This document shows positions 44,354-53,315 of a stretch of 64,000 nt of DNA, piece after piece. A model generated the notes under the pieces. It did no database searches. It saw only the letters and a list, made by a program, of their open reading frames with translations, and was not told the origin of the DNA. Within the stretch, counting starts at the first letter, position 1. Each line of letters starts with the position of its first letter. A program made the translations under genes and the position numbers. This DNA is from Paracoccus everestensis (lineage in GTDB: Bacteria; Pseudomonadota; Alphaproteobacteria; Rhodobacterales; Rhodobacteraceae). Location: contig NZ_CP090836.1 in assembly GCF_021491915.1 (NCBI RefSeq), forward strand, positions 2,094,501 through 2,158,500. The letters run 5' to 3'.

Positions 44354-45805
44354 ATGAGTTTTCTGGGAATCGACCTTGGCACCTCGGGCCTGCGGGCGCT
44401 TCTGGTGGACGGCGGCGGCAGGCCGATCGGTTCGACCGAACGGCATTATCCGGTCAGCCATCCCCATTCCGGCTGGTCCGAACAGGATCCCGACGACTGG
44501 ATCGCCGCGCTTGAGGGCGCCGTAGCCGAGTTGCGCGACCGCCATCCCGAATTTTCGGCCCTGCGCGGCATCGGCGTGGCGGGCCATATGCACGGCGCGA
44601 CGCTGCTCGACGCCGAGGACCGGGTGATCCGTCCCTGCATCCTGTGGAACGACACCCGCAGCCACGCGCAGGCCGCCCGGCTGGACGCCACCCCCGGTAT
44701 GCGCGATCTGTCGGGCAACATCGTCTTTCCCGGTTTCACCGCGCCCAAGCTGGAATGGGTGCGCGACAATGAACCCGAAAACCACGCCCGCGTCGCCCGC
44801 GTGCTGCTGCCTGCGGCCTTCCTGAACCTGTATCTGACGGGCGAGGCCGTATCGGATATGTCGGACGCGGCGGGCACGTCCTGGCTGGATACCGGCGCGC
44901 GAGACTGGTCGGACGCGCTGCTGGCGGCGGGCCATATGCGGCGCGACCAGATGCCCCGGCTGGTCGAGGGGTCGGCCCCCGCAGGCCAGTTGCGCGGGGA
45001 TCTGGCGCGGGCCTGGGGGCTGTCGCATCCGGTCGTGGTGGCGGGGGGCGCGGGCGACAATGCCGCCGCCGCCTGCGGCATCGGCGCGATGCGCGACGGC
45101 CAGGGCTTCGTGTCGCTGGGAACCTCGGGCGTGCTGCTGGCGGCGCGGGACGGCTATCACCCGGCACCTGAAACGGCGCTGCACACCTTTTGCCACGCGG
45201 TGCCAGGCACCTGGTATCAGATGGGGGTGATGCTGTCGGCGACGGACAGCCTCAACTGGCTGTCCCAGATCACCGGCGCGCGCCCGGCGGAACTGACGGC
45301 GGGCCTGGGCGACACATTGCAGGCACCCGGAGCCGTGCGCTTCCTGCCCTATCTGTCGGGCGAAAGGACGCCCCATAACGACGCCGTCATTCGCGGCGCC
45401 TTCACCGGGCTGGGATCCGGCACCACGCGCGACGACCTGACCCGCGCGGTCCTGGAAGGGGTGGCCTTTGGCCTGCGCGACAGCCACCAGGCGCTGAAGG
45501 AAACCGGGGCACGGCTGGACCGGATGATGGCCATCGGCGGCGGCGCGCGGTCGCGGTACTGGCTGCGGGTGATCGCGACGTCGCTGGACGTGACCCTGAC
45601 CCTGCCCGCCGACGGAGAGTTCGGCGCGGCCCTGGGTGCTGCGCGGCTGGGCATAGCGGCGGCCGGTGCGGGCCGCGTGAACGACATCATGACCGCGCCG
45701 GATGTGGTCGAGGAGATCGCGCCCGATGCCGCGCTGCGGGACCGTTTCGATGCGGGGTATCAGGCGTTCCGCGCCGCCTATCCCGCGATCCGTGAGGCGC
45801 AGTAG
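44354..45805 (+). CDS. xylB: Xylulokinase
   Basis: An FGGY kinase of 483 aa that phosphorylates D-xylulose. The motif FLGIDLGTSGLRALLVDGGG opens the protein, and GWSEQDPDDW, GVAGHMHGATLLD (with the catalytic-site His pair of XylB) and CILWNDTRSHAQAARL follow. The C-terminal domain has MMAIGGGARSRYWLRVIA. It feeds xylulose 5-phosphate into the pentose phosphate pathway, where the tkt product pool meets the erythritol route. No transporter or dehydrogenase gene is adjacent on the downstream side. Confidence 0.93.
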   Translation: MSFLGIDLGTSGLRALLVDGGGRPIGSTERHYPVSHPHSGWSEQDPDDWIAALEGAVAELRDRHPEFSALRGIGVAGHMHGATLLDAEDRVIRPCILWNDTRSHAQAARLDATPGMRDLSGNIVFPGFTAPKLEWVRDNEPENHARVARVLLPAAFLNLYLTGEAVSDMSDAAGTSWLDTGARDWSDALLAAGHMRRDQMPRLVEGSAPAGQLRGDLARAWGLSHPVVVAGGAGDNAAAACGIGAMRDGQGFVSLGTSGVLLAARDGYHPAPETALHTFCHAVPGTWYQMGVMLSATDSLNWLSQITGARPAELTAGLGDTLQAPGAVRFLPYLSGERTPHNDAVIRGAFTGLGSGTTRDDLTRAVLEGVAFGLRDSHQALKETGARLDRMMAIGGGARSRYWLRVIATSLDVTLTLPADGEFGAALGAARLGIAAAGAGRVNDIMTAPDVVEEIAPDAALRDRFDAGYQAFRAAYPAIREAQ

Positions 45806-45942
45806 AAGCCGAACGATAGGCCGGCCAGAAATCCGCAACGGCACGTTCCCCGCAATCTCGTGACGGGCCGTCGCATTGGATTCGGCGGTCCCGGCGCTAT
45901 CTAGGGATCAGGGAACGGCTGCAGGAAAGCGGAGACAGGCAG

Positions 45943-47142
45943 ATGCGATTTCGCCACGGGGTATTGGCATTGGCGATCTGCGCCGCACTTGCCGCAGGCG
46001 CGGCGGCGGTGGGCATCGGCCAATCCGGGGACAGCACCGGCGCAAGCGTGCTGACCACCCCCGTCGCGCGCGGCGATATCGAGGTGACTGTCCTGGCCCA
46101 GGGCACCATCAAGCCGCGCAACCTGGTGGCGGTCGGGGCGCAGGCATCCGGGCGGATCACCAGCATTGCCGTGGAACTGGGCCAGACGGTTCGAACGGGC
46201 GACCTGATCGCGGAAATTGATTCGGTCAACCAGCGAAATGCCTTGCGCACCGCGCAATCCGACCTGGCCGTGGCCCGCGCCCAGCGGCTGGAACGCGAAT
46301 CGACGCTGGATCTGGCCGAACGAACCCTGGAGCGGCTGGAAAAATTGCAGCGCAGCAACCTGTCCCTGCAGGCCGAATACGACGGGGCGGTGTCCGACGT
46401 GGCCGTGTCCAAGGCCCAGATCCAGGCACTCGACGCCCAGATCGCCCAAGCCCAGGTTGCCATCGAAACCGCGCAGGCGAACCTGGACTACACCCGCATC
46501 ACCGCGCCCAGCGACGGCACCGTCCTGGCGATCACCGCCCAGCAGGGACAGACGGTCAACGCCGCGCAATCCGCGCCCACCATCGTCGTGCTGGGCGACC
46601 TGACCCGGATGGAGGTGTTTGCCGAAATCTCGGAAGCCGATATCGGCCAGGTCGAACCCGGCCAGCAGGTCTGGTTCACCACCTTGGGGGCGCCCGGCCG
46701 CCGGTACGAGGCTGTGCTGGAGGCCGTGGCCCCAGCCCCCGAATCCATCGTGAACGACCCCAGCATCGGCGGCACGGCAGCCAGCAGCGCCGCGGCCGAG
46801 GCGATCTATTACAACGGCCGCTTCACCGTCCCGAACCCGGACGGCACCTTGCGCACCTACATGACGGCCGAGGTGCATATCGTCATGGGCACGGCGCGGG
46901 ACGTGCTGACGGTTCCGTCCATGGCGCTTGGATCGCCCGATGGGGACGGGCGCTATCGCCTGCAGGTCCAGGGCAGCGACGGCACCTTGTCGGACCGCGT
47001 GGTCAGCGTCGGCCTGAACGACAAGGTCATGGCCGAGATCACCGATGGCCTGGCCGAGGGCGAGAAGATCGTGACCGGCACCGGCGGCGACAGCCCCTCG
47101 CGCGGCCCGCTTGCCGGGATGCCGCGCGGGATGCGAGGCTGA
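45943..47142 (+). CDS. macA: Periplasmic adaptor subunit MacA (HlyD/RND-type membrane fusion protein)
   Basis: A 399-aa adaptor of a tripartite efflux pump. The N-terminal signal anchor (MRFRHGVLALAICAALAAGAAA) is followed by the biotinyl-lipoyl-like half-motifs (VAVGAQASGRITSIAVELG and DYTRITAPSDGTVLAIT), a coiled-coil hairpin (about residues 100-175) with Ala/Glu/Arg/Gln repeats, and a beta-barrel domain. It lacks an obvious lipobox. The macB GTG lies 4 bp after its stop. Confidence 0.9.
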   Translation: MRFRHGVLALAICAALAAGAAAVGIGQSGDSTGASVLTTPVARGDIEVTVLAQGTIKPRNLVAVGAQASGRITSIAVELGQTVRTGDLIAEIDSVNQRNALRTAQSDLAVARAQRLERESTLDLAERTLERLEKLQRSNLSLQAEYDGAVSDVAVSKAQIQALDAQIAQAQVAIETAQANLDYTRITAPSDGTVLAITAQQGQTVNAAQSAPTIVVLGDLTRMEVFAEISEADIGQVEPGQQVWFTTLGAPGRRYEAVLEAVAPAPESIVNDPSIGGTAASSAAAEAIYYNGRFTVPNPDGTLRTYMTAEVHIVMGTARDVLTVPSMALGSPDGDGRYRLQVQGSDGTLSDRVVSVGLNDKVMAEITDGLAEGEKIVTGTGGDSPSRGPLAGMPRGMRG

Positions 47143-47146
47143 TCGC

Positions 47147-49093
47147 GTGGATCAGCCGATCATCCAGTTGTCCGGCATCGGGCGCAGCTATCCCCAGGGC
47201 GAGGGCGCGCTGACCGTTCTGCGCGACGTGGACCTGACCATCGCGCCCGGCGAATTCGTGGCGATCATGGGGGCGTCCGGGTCGGGCAAGACCACGCTGA
47301 TGAATATCCTGGGCTGCCTGGACCGGCCCAGCACCGGCACCTACCGTTTCGCGGGCCAGGACATCGGCACGCTGGACAATGCCCAATTGGCGGCGCTGCG
47401 GCGCGAACGCTTTGGCTTCATCTTCCAGCGGTATCACCTGCTGCCGGAACTGACCGCGCTTGGCAACGTCGAAATCCCCGCCGTCTACCGGGGCGAGGCC
47501 GCATCTGCCCGCCGCGCGCGGGCAGCATCGCTTCTGGACAGGCTGGGCATGGGCGCGCGGCTAGACCATCGCCCGGCGGCCCTGTCGGGCGGCCAGCAGC
47601 AGCGCGTGTCCATCGCCCGCGCGCTGATGAACGACGCCAGCGTCATCCTGGCGGACGAGCCGACCGGCGCCCTGGACAGCCGCAGCGGCGAGGAAGTGCT
47701 GTCCATCCTGTCGGAACTGAACGCGGACGGGCGCACGATCATCATCGTCACCCACGACCCCAAGGTCGCCGCCCGCGCCCGCCGCGTCATCGAGATCAGC
47801 GACGGCCGCATCATCGCCGACCGCCGCAACCAGCCCGACACCGCCGCCGCCGTCCGCCGCCAAGCGGCGGCCAGAGGTGCATCCGCCCTGCCCGGCTCGG
47901 CCTTTTTCGAGGCCTTGCGCATGGCGGTCGTATCCATGCGCGCGCACAAGCTGCGCAGTTTCCTGACCATGCTGGGCATCATCATCGGCATCGCATCCGT
48001 AGTGTCGGTGGTGGCCCTGGGCGAGGGATCGCGCCAGCGGGTGCTGGCCAACATCTCCTCTCTGGGGACCAATACGCTGGAAGTGTTTCCGGGCCGGGAC
48101 TTTGGCGACATGAGGTCGGGGCGGATCCAGACGCTTGTGGCATCCGATGCCGAGGCGCTGGCCCGCCTGCCCTTTGTCGCGGCAGCCACACCCGGCACCG
48201 CGGCCACGGCCACCATCCGCTTTGGCGGAACGCAGGCCAATGCCCAGATCAGCGGCGTGGGGGCGGATTACTTCACCGTCACAGGATCGGCGATCATCGC
48301 GGGCCGCGGCTTCGACACGACCGCCATCGCCCGCATGGCGCAGGAGGTCGTGATCGACACCAACACCCGCGACAGCCTGTTCGCGGACCGCATGGACGAT
48401 GGCGTGGGCCAGGTGATCTATGCGGGCAACGCCATGCTGCGGGTGGTCGGCGTGGCCGAGATCGCGTCGCGCGGTCCGGGGGGCAGCCAGACCCTGCGGC
48501 TCTATGCGCCCTATACCACCGTCCAGGCGCGCTATCTGGGAACCAGCACCCTGTCCAGCCTGACCCTGCGCATTGCCGACGAAGCCGACATGGCGGCGGC
48601 GCAGGCGGCCGTGACCGACTTCCTGACCCAGCGGCACGGGACGCAGGATTTCTTCATCGTCAACACCGACCAGATCCGGGAAACCATCACCAGCACCACC
48701 GGCGCGCTGACCTTGCTGATTTCGGCCATTGCCGTGATCTCGCTTGTGGTGGGGGGCATCGGTGTGATGAACATCATGCTGGTCTCGGTCACCGAACGCG
48801 TGTCCGAAATCGGGCTGCGCATGGCGGTGGGGGCGCGGCGCAGCGACATCCTGCAACAGTTCCTGATCGAGGCCGTGCTGGTCTGCATGATCGGCGGCGT
48901 GCTGGGGATCGCGGCGGCGCTTGGCTTTGGCGTCGTCTTTGACCGCTTCAGCACCAGCTTTACCATGATCCAGTCCCCCAACGCGATGATCGCGGCCCTG
49001 GTCAGTTCGACCCTGATCGGCATCACCTTCGGTTTCCTGCCCGCCCGCAGCGCCGCGCGCATGGACCCCGTCGCCGCCTTGTCAAAGGGTTAG
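47147..49093 (+). CDS. macB: MacB-type ABC transporter (ATPase fused to permease)
   Basis: A 648-aa MacB, the same length as the E. coli protein. The N-terminal ATPase has Walker A GASGSGKTTLMNILG (about residues 42-56), signature LSGGQQQRVSIARAL and Walker B VILADEPTGALDS. After a linker come four membrane segments (residues about 275, 525, 575 and 610) with a large periplasmic domain between the first two. It should pump peptides, macrolides or a cell-made molecule with MacA and a TolC-like channel. The start is GTG 47147 (reading VDQPIIQLSG), with GAGG nearby; an ATG at 47111 would lie inside macA. Confidence 0.93.
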   Translation: MDQPIIQLSGIGRSYPQGEGALTVLRDVDLTIAPGEFVAIMGASGSGKTTLMNILGCLDRPSTGTYRFAGQDIGTLDNAQLAALRRERFGFIFQRYHLLPELTALGNVEIPAVYRGEAASARRARAASLLDRLGMGARLDHRPAALSGGQQQRVSIARALMNDASVILADEPTGALDSRSGEEVLSILSELNADGRTIIIVTHDPKVAARARRVIEISDGRIIADRRNQPDTAAAVRRQAAARGASALPGSAFFEALRMAVVSMRAHKLRSFLTMLGIIIGIASVVSVVALGEGSRQRVLANISSLGTNTLEVFPGRDFGDMRSGRIQTLVASDAEALARLPFVAAATPGTAATATIRFGGTQANAQISGVGADYFTVTGSAIIAGRGFDTTAIARMAQEVVIDTNTRDSLFADRMDDGVGQVIYAGNAMLRVVGVAEIASRGPGGSQTLRLYAPYTTVQARYLGTSTLSSLTLRIADEADMAAAQAAVTDFLTQRHGTQDFFIVNTDQIRETITSTTGALTLLISAIAVISLVVGGIGVMNIMLVSVTERVSEIGLRMAVGARRSDILQQFLIEAVLVCMIGGVLGIAAALGFGVVFDRFSTSFTMIQSPNAMIAALVSSTLIGITFGFLPARSAARMDPVAALSKG

Positions 49094-49242
49094 GTCCTGC
49101 AATTTGCCTCACTCGGGCGGAAATTAGTCTGGCTGGATAAGACCTTCCGAAAAAACCATTTGTGTCGGGCCGGAATGCTGACGCAATCTGATCCCAGGAT
49201 GACGGCGGCGCGCAATGCCGCATAACCGGTCTGGGAGGACTT

Positions 49243-50217
49243 ATGACTGCTTCTAAACTGATCGGCGCCTTGTTCGCCGCAACGATCCTGAGTGCGCCGG
49301 CATGGGCACAAACCTATCCCGAACGCCAGATCACCATGGTCGTGCCGTTTTCGGCCGGGGGGCCGACCGACACCGTGGCGCGTCTTGTGGCCGAGCGGAT
49401 GTCGGCCGACCTGGGCCAGCAGATCGTTGTGCAGAACGTGGGCGGCGCCGGGGGCACGCTGGGCGCGGGCCAGGTCGCCAATGCCGAGGCCGACGGATAC
49501 ACCGTGCTGCTGCATCATATCGGCATGGCGACATCCGATACGCTGTATCGCAATCTGGCCTATGAAACGCTGGACGCGTTCGAATATGTGGGCCTTGTGA
49601 CCGAGGTGCCGATGGTCGTCACCGCACGCCAGGATTTCGAACCCGCCGATTTCCCGGCTTTCATCGAATACGTCAAGGCCAACGGCGATTCGCTGACGCT
49701 GGCCAATGCGGGCATCGGCGCCGCCAGTCACCTGTGCGGGATGCTGCTGATGCAGGCGCTTGAAGTGCCGCTGGTCACGGTGCCGTACAAGGGCACCGGC
49801 CCGGCCATGACTGACCTTCTGGGCGGCCAGGTGGACATCATGTGCGACCAGACCACCAACACCACCCAGCAGATCAAGGGCGGCACGATCAAGGCCTATG
49901 CCGTGACCACGCCAGAACGGCTTGACCTGTTCCCCGACCTGCCCACCGCCGCCGAATCCGGGTTGGAGGCGATGCAGTTCGGCATCTGGCACGGCATCTA
50001 TACCCCCAAGGGCACCGCGCCCGAAATCAATGCGCGCCTGTCGGAATCGCTGCAAAAGGCGCTTGCCGACGAAGGCGTGGCCAAGGCCATGGCCGACCTG
50101 GGCACCGCGCCCTCGTCCGCCGAGGAGGCCACACCCGAGGCGCTGAAGGCCAAGCTTGAATCCGAAATCGCCCGCTGGAAGCCGGTGATCGAGGCTGCGG
50201 GCGTTTACGCCGACTGA
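49243..50217 (+). CDS. tctC: Tripartite tricarboxylate transporter binding protein TctC (first copy)
   Basis: A 324-aa periplasmic binding protein of the TctC/Bug family. Signal peptide MTASKLIGALFAATILSAPAWA (cut about residue 22), then the family opening YPERQITMVVPFSAGGPTDTVARLVAERM and the ligand-loop GGAGGTLGAGQVANAEADGYT. VPYKGTGPAMTDLLGGQVD is another hallmark. Ligands of this family range from citrate to nicotinate and terephthalate, so substrate is open. It begins tctC-tctB-tctA-tctC2. Confidence 0.88.
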   Translation: MTASKLIGALFAATILSAPAWAQTYPERQITMVVPFSAGGPTDTVARLVAERMSADLGQQIVVQNVGGAGGTLGAGQVANAEADGYTVLLHHIGMATSDTLYRNLAYETLDAFEYVGLVTEVPMVVTARQDFEPADFPAFIEYVKANGDSLTLANAGIGAASHLCGMLLMQALEVPLVTVPYKGTGPAMTDLLGGQVDIMCDQTTNTTQQIKGGTIKAYAVTTPERLDLFPDLPTAAESGLEAMQFGIWHGIYTPKGTAPEINARLSESLQKALADEGVAKAMADLGTAPSSAEEATPEALKAKLESEIARWKPVIEAAGVYAD

Positions 50218-50225
50218 TCCACGCG

Positions 50226-50248
50226 CCCGCCGCCATCCCGGCGGCGGG
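50226..50248 (+). other. Intra-operon hairpin between tctC and tctB
   Basis: CCCGCCGCC (50226-50234) pairs perfectly with GGCGGCGGG (50240-50248) around a 5-nt loop, 8 bp after the tctC stop. There is no U-run. Such hairpins after a binding-protein gene often stabilise its mRNA and raise its level over that of the membrane subunits. Confidence 0.6.
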
Positions 50249-50271
50249 TTCCATTGCGGCATGGGGGGATC

Positions 50272-50736
50272 ATGTCCACGAAACCGAAAGACGGCACCGA
50301 TATCGCGGCGGGCCTGCTGTTCATGGCAATCGCGGGCTTTTTTGGCTGGCAGGGGCTGGGGCTTGACCTGGGAACCTCGACCCGCATGGGGCCGGGGTAT
50401 TTCCCGATGGTCCTGTCGGGGCTGCTGTTCATCCTGGGGGCGGTGATCCTGTTCAAGGCCTTCGGGCGGCCCGATGACGAACCCATGGGCCGCATCGCCT
50501 GGCGGGGCATCCTGTTCATCCTGCCCGCGCCGATCTTCTTTGGCCTGACGGTGCGCGGTCTGGGCTTTGTGCCGGCGTTGTTCATCACCACGCTGATCGC
50601 CAGCCAGGCATCGGTGCGGATGCGCCCGCTGCCCGCGCTGATCCTGGCAGTGGCCGTCACGATCATGTCCACGCTGATCTTCAGCTATGGCCTGGGGCTG
50701 CCGTTCCGGCGCTTCGGTCCCTGGCTGCCGCTGTAA
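50272..50736 (+). CDS. tctB: Tripartite tricarboxylate transporter small permease TctB
   Basis: A 154-aa membrane protein with four segments (residues about 10-26, 42-60, 80-100 and 115-140). The family features GRMGPGYFPM-like loop (here TRMGPGYFPMVLSGLL) at about residues 38-53 and AWRGILFILPAPIFFGL are present. The start MSTKPKDGTD at 50272 has a GGGGGGAT purine run before it. It lies 9 bp upstream of tctA. Confidence 0.88.
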   Translation: MSTKPKDGTDIAAGLLFMAIAGFFGWQGLGLDLGTSTRMGPGYFPMVLSGLLFILGAVILFKAFGRPDDEPMGRIAWRGILFILPAPIFFGLTVRGLGFVPALFITTLIASQASVRMRPLPALILAVAVTIMSTLIFSYGLGLPFRRFGPWLPL

Positions 50737-50745
50737 GGGGCGCCC

Positions 50746-52254
50746 ATGGACCTGCTATCGAACCTCGCTCTGGGCTTCAGCGTCGCATCCTCGCTGGAAA
50801 ACCTGGCCTTCTGCCTGATCGGGGTGCTGCTGGGCACGCTGATCGGGGTGCTGCCCGGCATCGGCGCCACGGCCACCATCGCCATGCTGCTGCCGATCAC
50901 GTTCCAGTTGGAACCCGTGTCCTCGCTGATCATGCTGGCGGGCATCTATTATGGCGCGCAATACGGCGGATCGACCACGGCGATCCTGATCAACATGCCG
51001 GGCGAAAGTTCGTCCGCCGTGACCGCCATTGACGGATACCAGATGGCCCGCCAGGGCCGCGCGGGAACGGCGCTTGCCACGGCGGCCCTGGGATCGTTCT
51101 TCGCGGGCAGCGTGGCGACGTTCCTGGTGGCGATCTTTGCGCCCCCCTTGACCACCATCGCCCTGAAATTCGGCGCGGCCGAATATTTCAGCCTGATGGT
51201 GATGGGCCTGGTCATGTCGGTGGCCCTGGCCCATGGGTCGGTCCTGAAGGCCTTGGCCATGGTGGTGCTGGGCCTGCTGCTGGGCATGGTCGGCACCGAT
51301 GTCTATACCGGCGCGCCGCGCTTCACGATGGGCATCACCCAGTTCGCGGACGGCCTGAATTTCGTGGCGGTGGCCGTGGGCGTCTTCGGCATCGCGGAAA
51401 TCCTGCGCAACCTGGAAGACGAACACGACCGGCAGGTGATGACCAAGAACATCAACCGCCTGTTCCCCACCCGCGACGAGTTCCGCCAGATGGTCGGTCC
51501 GGTTCTGCGCGGCACGGCGGTGGGGTCCGTCCTGGGCATCCTGCCGGGCGGCGGCGCGATCCTGGCGGCATTCGCCAGCTATACGGTCGAAAAGAAGCTG
51601 TCCAAGCACCCCGAGGAATTCGGCAAGGGCGCCCTGGCCGGCGTCGCCGGTCCCGAATCCGCCAACAACGCGGGCGCGCAGACCAGCTTCATTCCGCTGC
51701 TGACGCTGGGGATCCCGGCGAACCCGGTCATGGCGCTGATGATCGGGGCGATGATCATCCAGGGCATCGTGCCGGGGCCGAACGTGGTCTCGGAACAGCC
51801 CGCGCTGTTCTGGGGCATCATCGCGTCGATGTGGATCGGCAACCTGATGCTGGTGGTTCTGAACCTGCCCCTGATCGGGCTGTGGGTGAAGCTGCTGACC
51901 GTGCCCTATTACGTGCTGTTCCCGATCATCATGGCGATGTGTTCGATCGGGGTCTATTCCGTCAACTCGAACCCCTATGACCTGTTCGCCGTCGCCGGCT
52001 TCGGCCTGCTGGGATACATCATGTCCAAGCTGCGCTGCGAACCCGCGCCGCTGCTGCTGGGCTTCGTCCTGGGTCCGCTGCTGGAGGAGAACCTGCGCCG
52101 GGCGATGATCCTGTCGCGCGGCGATCCCACCACCTTTGTCACAAGGCCCATCAGCGCCGCCCTGCTGATCCTGTCGCTGGCGATCCTGGTGCTGGTGTTC
52201 CTGCCCCAGATCCGCAAGCGCCGCGACGAGGTCTTCACCGAAACCGACGCCTGA
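50746..52254 (+). CDS. tctA: Tripartite tricarboxylate transporter large permease TctA
   Basis: A 502-aa permease with about 12 membrane segments. The signature IGVLPGIGATATIAMLLPITF is at residues about 33-53 and the second copy GSVLGILPGGGAILAAFASY at about 260-279, the usual internal duplication of TctA. YYGAQYGGSTTAILINMPGESSS is conserved. It forms the channel with TctB; two binding proteins flank them. Confidence 0.93.
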   Translation: MDLLSNLALGFSVASSLENLAFCLIGVLLGTLIGVLPGIGATATIAMLLPITFQLEPVSSLIMLAGIYYGAQYGGSTTAILINMPGESSSAVTAIDGYQMARQGRAGTALATAALGSFFAGSVATFLVAIFAPPLTTIALKFGAAEYFSLMVMGLVMSVALAHGSVLKALAMVVLGLLLGMVGTDVYTGAPRFTMGITQFADGLNFVAVAVGVFGIAEILRNLEDEHDRQVMTKNINRLFPTRDEFRQMVGPVLRGTAVGSVLGILPGGGAILAAFASYTVEKKLSKHPEEFGKGALAGVAGPESANNAGAQTSFIPLLTLGIPANPVMALMIGAMIIQGIVPGPNVVSEQPALFWGIIASMWIGNLMLVVLNLPLIGLWVKLLTVPYYVLFPIIMAMCSIGVYSVNSNPYDLFAVAGFGLLGYIMSKLRCEPAPLLLGFVLGPLLEENLRRAMILSRGDPTTFVTRPISAALLILSLAILVLVFLPQIRKRRDEVFTETDA

Positions 52255-52275
52255 CCACAACCAAGGAAGATTACC

Positions 52276-53238
52276 ATGCCATCCATCACCCGCCGCGTCC
52301 TGCTGGCATCGACCCTTGCTCTGGGCCTTGCCGGAACGGCAGCCGCCGAATTTCCCGAACGCCAGGTCACCCTGGTCATCCCCTTTGCCGCAGGCGGTTC
52401 CACCGACGTGGTGGGCCGCATCGTCGCCGAACGGATGAGCGCGGAACTGGGCCAGCAGATCGTCGTCCAGAACGTCGGCGGCGCGGGCGGCAGCCTGGGC
52501 GCGCAGCAGGTCGCCCAGGCTGAGCCTGACGGCTATACGATCCTGATGGGCACCGTCGCCACGCACGCCCTGAACCCGTTGATCCTGAAGCAGAAGCCCT
52601 ATGACCCGGTGGCGGATTTCGCGCCCGTGTCGCTGCTGGTGCTGGTGCCGAACGTGCTGGCCGTCCATCCCGACGTGCCCGCCCAGACCGTGCAGGAACT
52701 GATAGACCTGGCCAAGGCCGAACCGCTGGCCTATGCATCCTCGGGCAACGGCACGCCGCTGCACCTGTCGGGCGAGTTGTTCAAGGCCATGGCAGGGGTC
52801 GAGATCGACCACATCCCCTACAAGGGATCCGGCCCGGCGCTGACGGATGTGCTGGGCAACCAGGTGCCGATCATCTTCGACAACCTGCCCTCGGCTTCCG
52901 GTCATATCAGCAGCGGCAAGCTGCGCGCCCTGGGCGTGACCACGGCGGAACGCGCGCCCAGCTTCCCCGACGTGCCCGCCATCGCCGAAACCCTTCCGGG
53001 TTATGAAACCTACAGCTGGAACGCCCTGTTCGCCCCCGCAGGCACCCCGCCCGAGGCTGTCGAGGCGCTTGCCGCCGCCGCCCAGGCCGCCATGGCCGAC
53101 CCGGCGGTCGTCGAACGCATGGGCGAGTTTTCCGCGACCATTGTCGCCTCGACCCCTGCGGAACTGGCGGACCATGTCGGGGCCGAGATGGCGAAATGGG
53201 AACCCGTGGTCCGCGACGCCAACGTCAGCATGGATTGA
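52276..53238 (+). CDS. Tripartite tricarboxylate transporter binding protein TctC (second copy)
   Basis: A second TctC/Bug-type binding protein of 320 aa, 21 bp after tctA. Signal peptide MPSITRRVLLASTLALGLAGTAAA with twin Arg in a non-Tat context, then FPERQVTLVIPFAAGGSTDVVGRIVAERMSAELGQQ and GGAGGSLGAQQVAQAEPDGYT. It resembles the first copy mainly at the N-terminal half, while the ligand-facing part (LNPLILKQKPYDPVADFAPVS, HIPYKGSGPALTDVLGN) differs. It may bring a different ligand to the same permease. Confidence 0.9.
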   Translation: MPSITRRVLLASTLALGLAGTAAAEFPERQVTLVIPFAAGGSTDVVGRIVAERMSAELGQQIVVQNVGGAGGSLGAQQVAQAEPDGYTILMGTVATHALNPLILKQKPYDPVADFAPVSLLVLVPNVLAVHPDVPAQTVQELIDLAKAEPLAYASSGNGTPLHLSGELFKAMAGVEIDHIPYKGSGPALTDVLGNQVPIIFDNLPSASGHISSGKLRALGVTTAERAPSFPDVPAIAETLPGYETYSWNALFAPAGTPPEAVEALAAAAQAAMADPAVVERMGEFSATIVASTPAELADHVGAEMAKWEPVVRDANVSMD

Positions 53239-53315
53239 ACCAACCGGCCCTGCGGGGGTTGCATTCGGTGCGTTCCACGCCAAGGATCGCGCCGGATGCA
53301 GCGGATGAGGGATGG

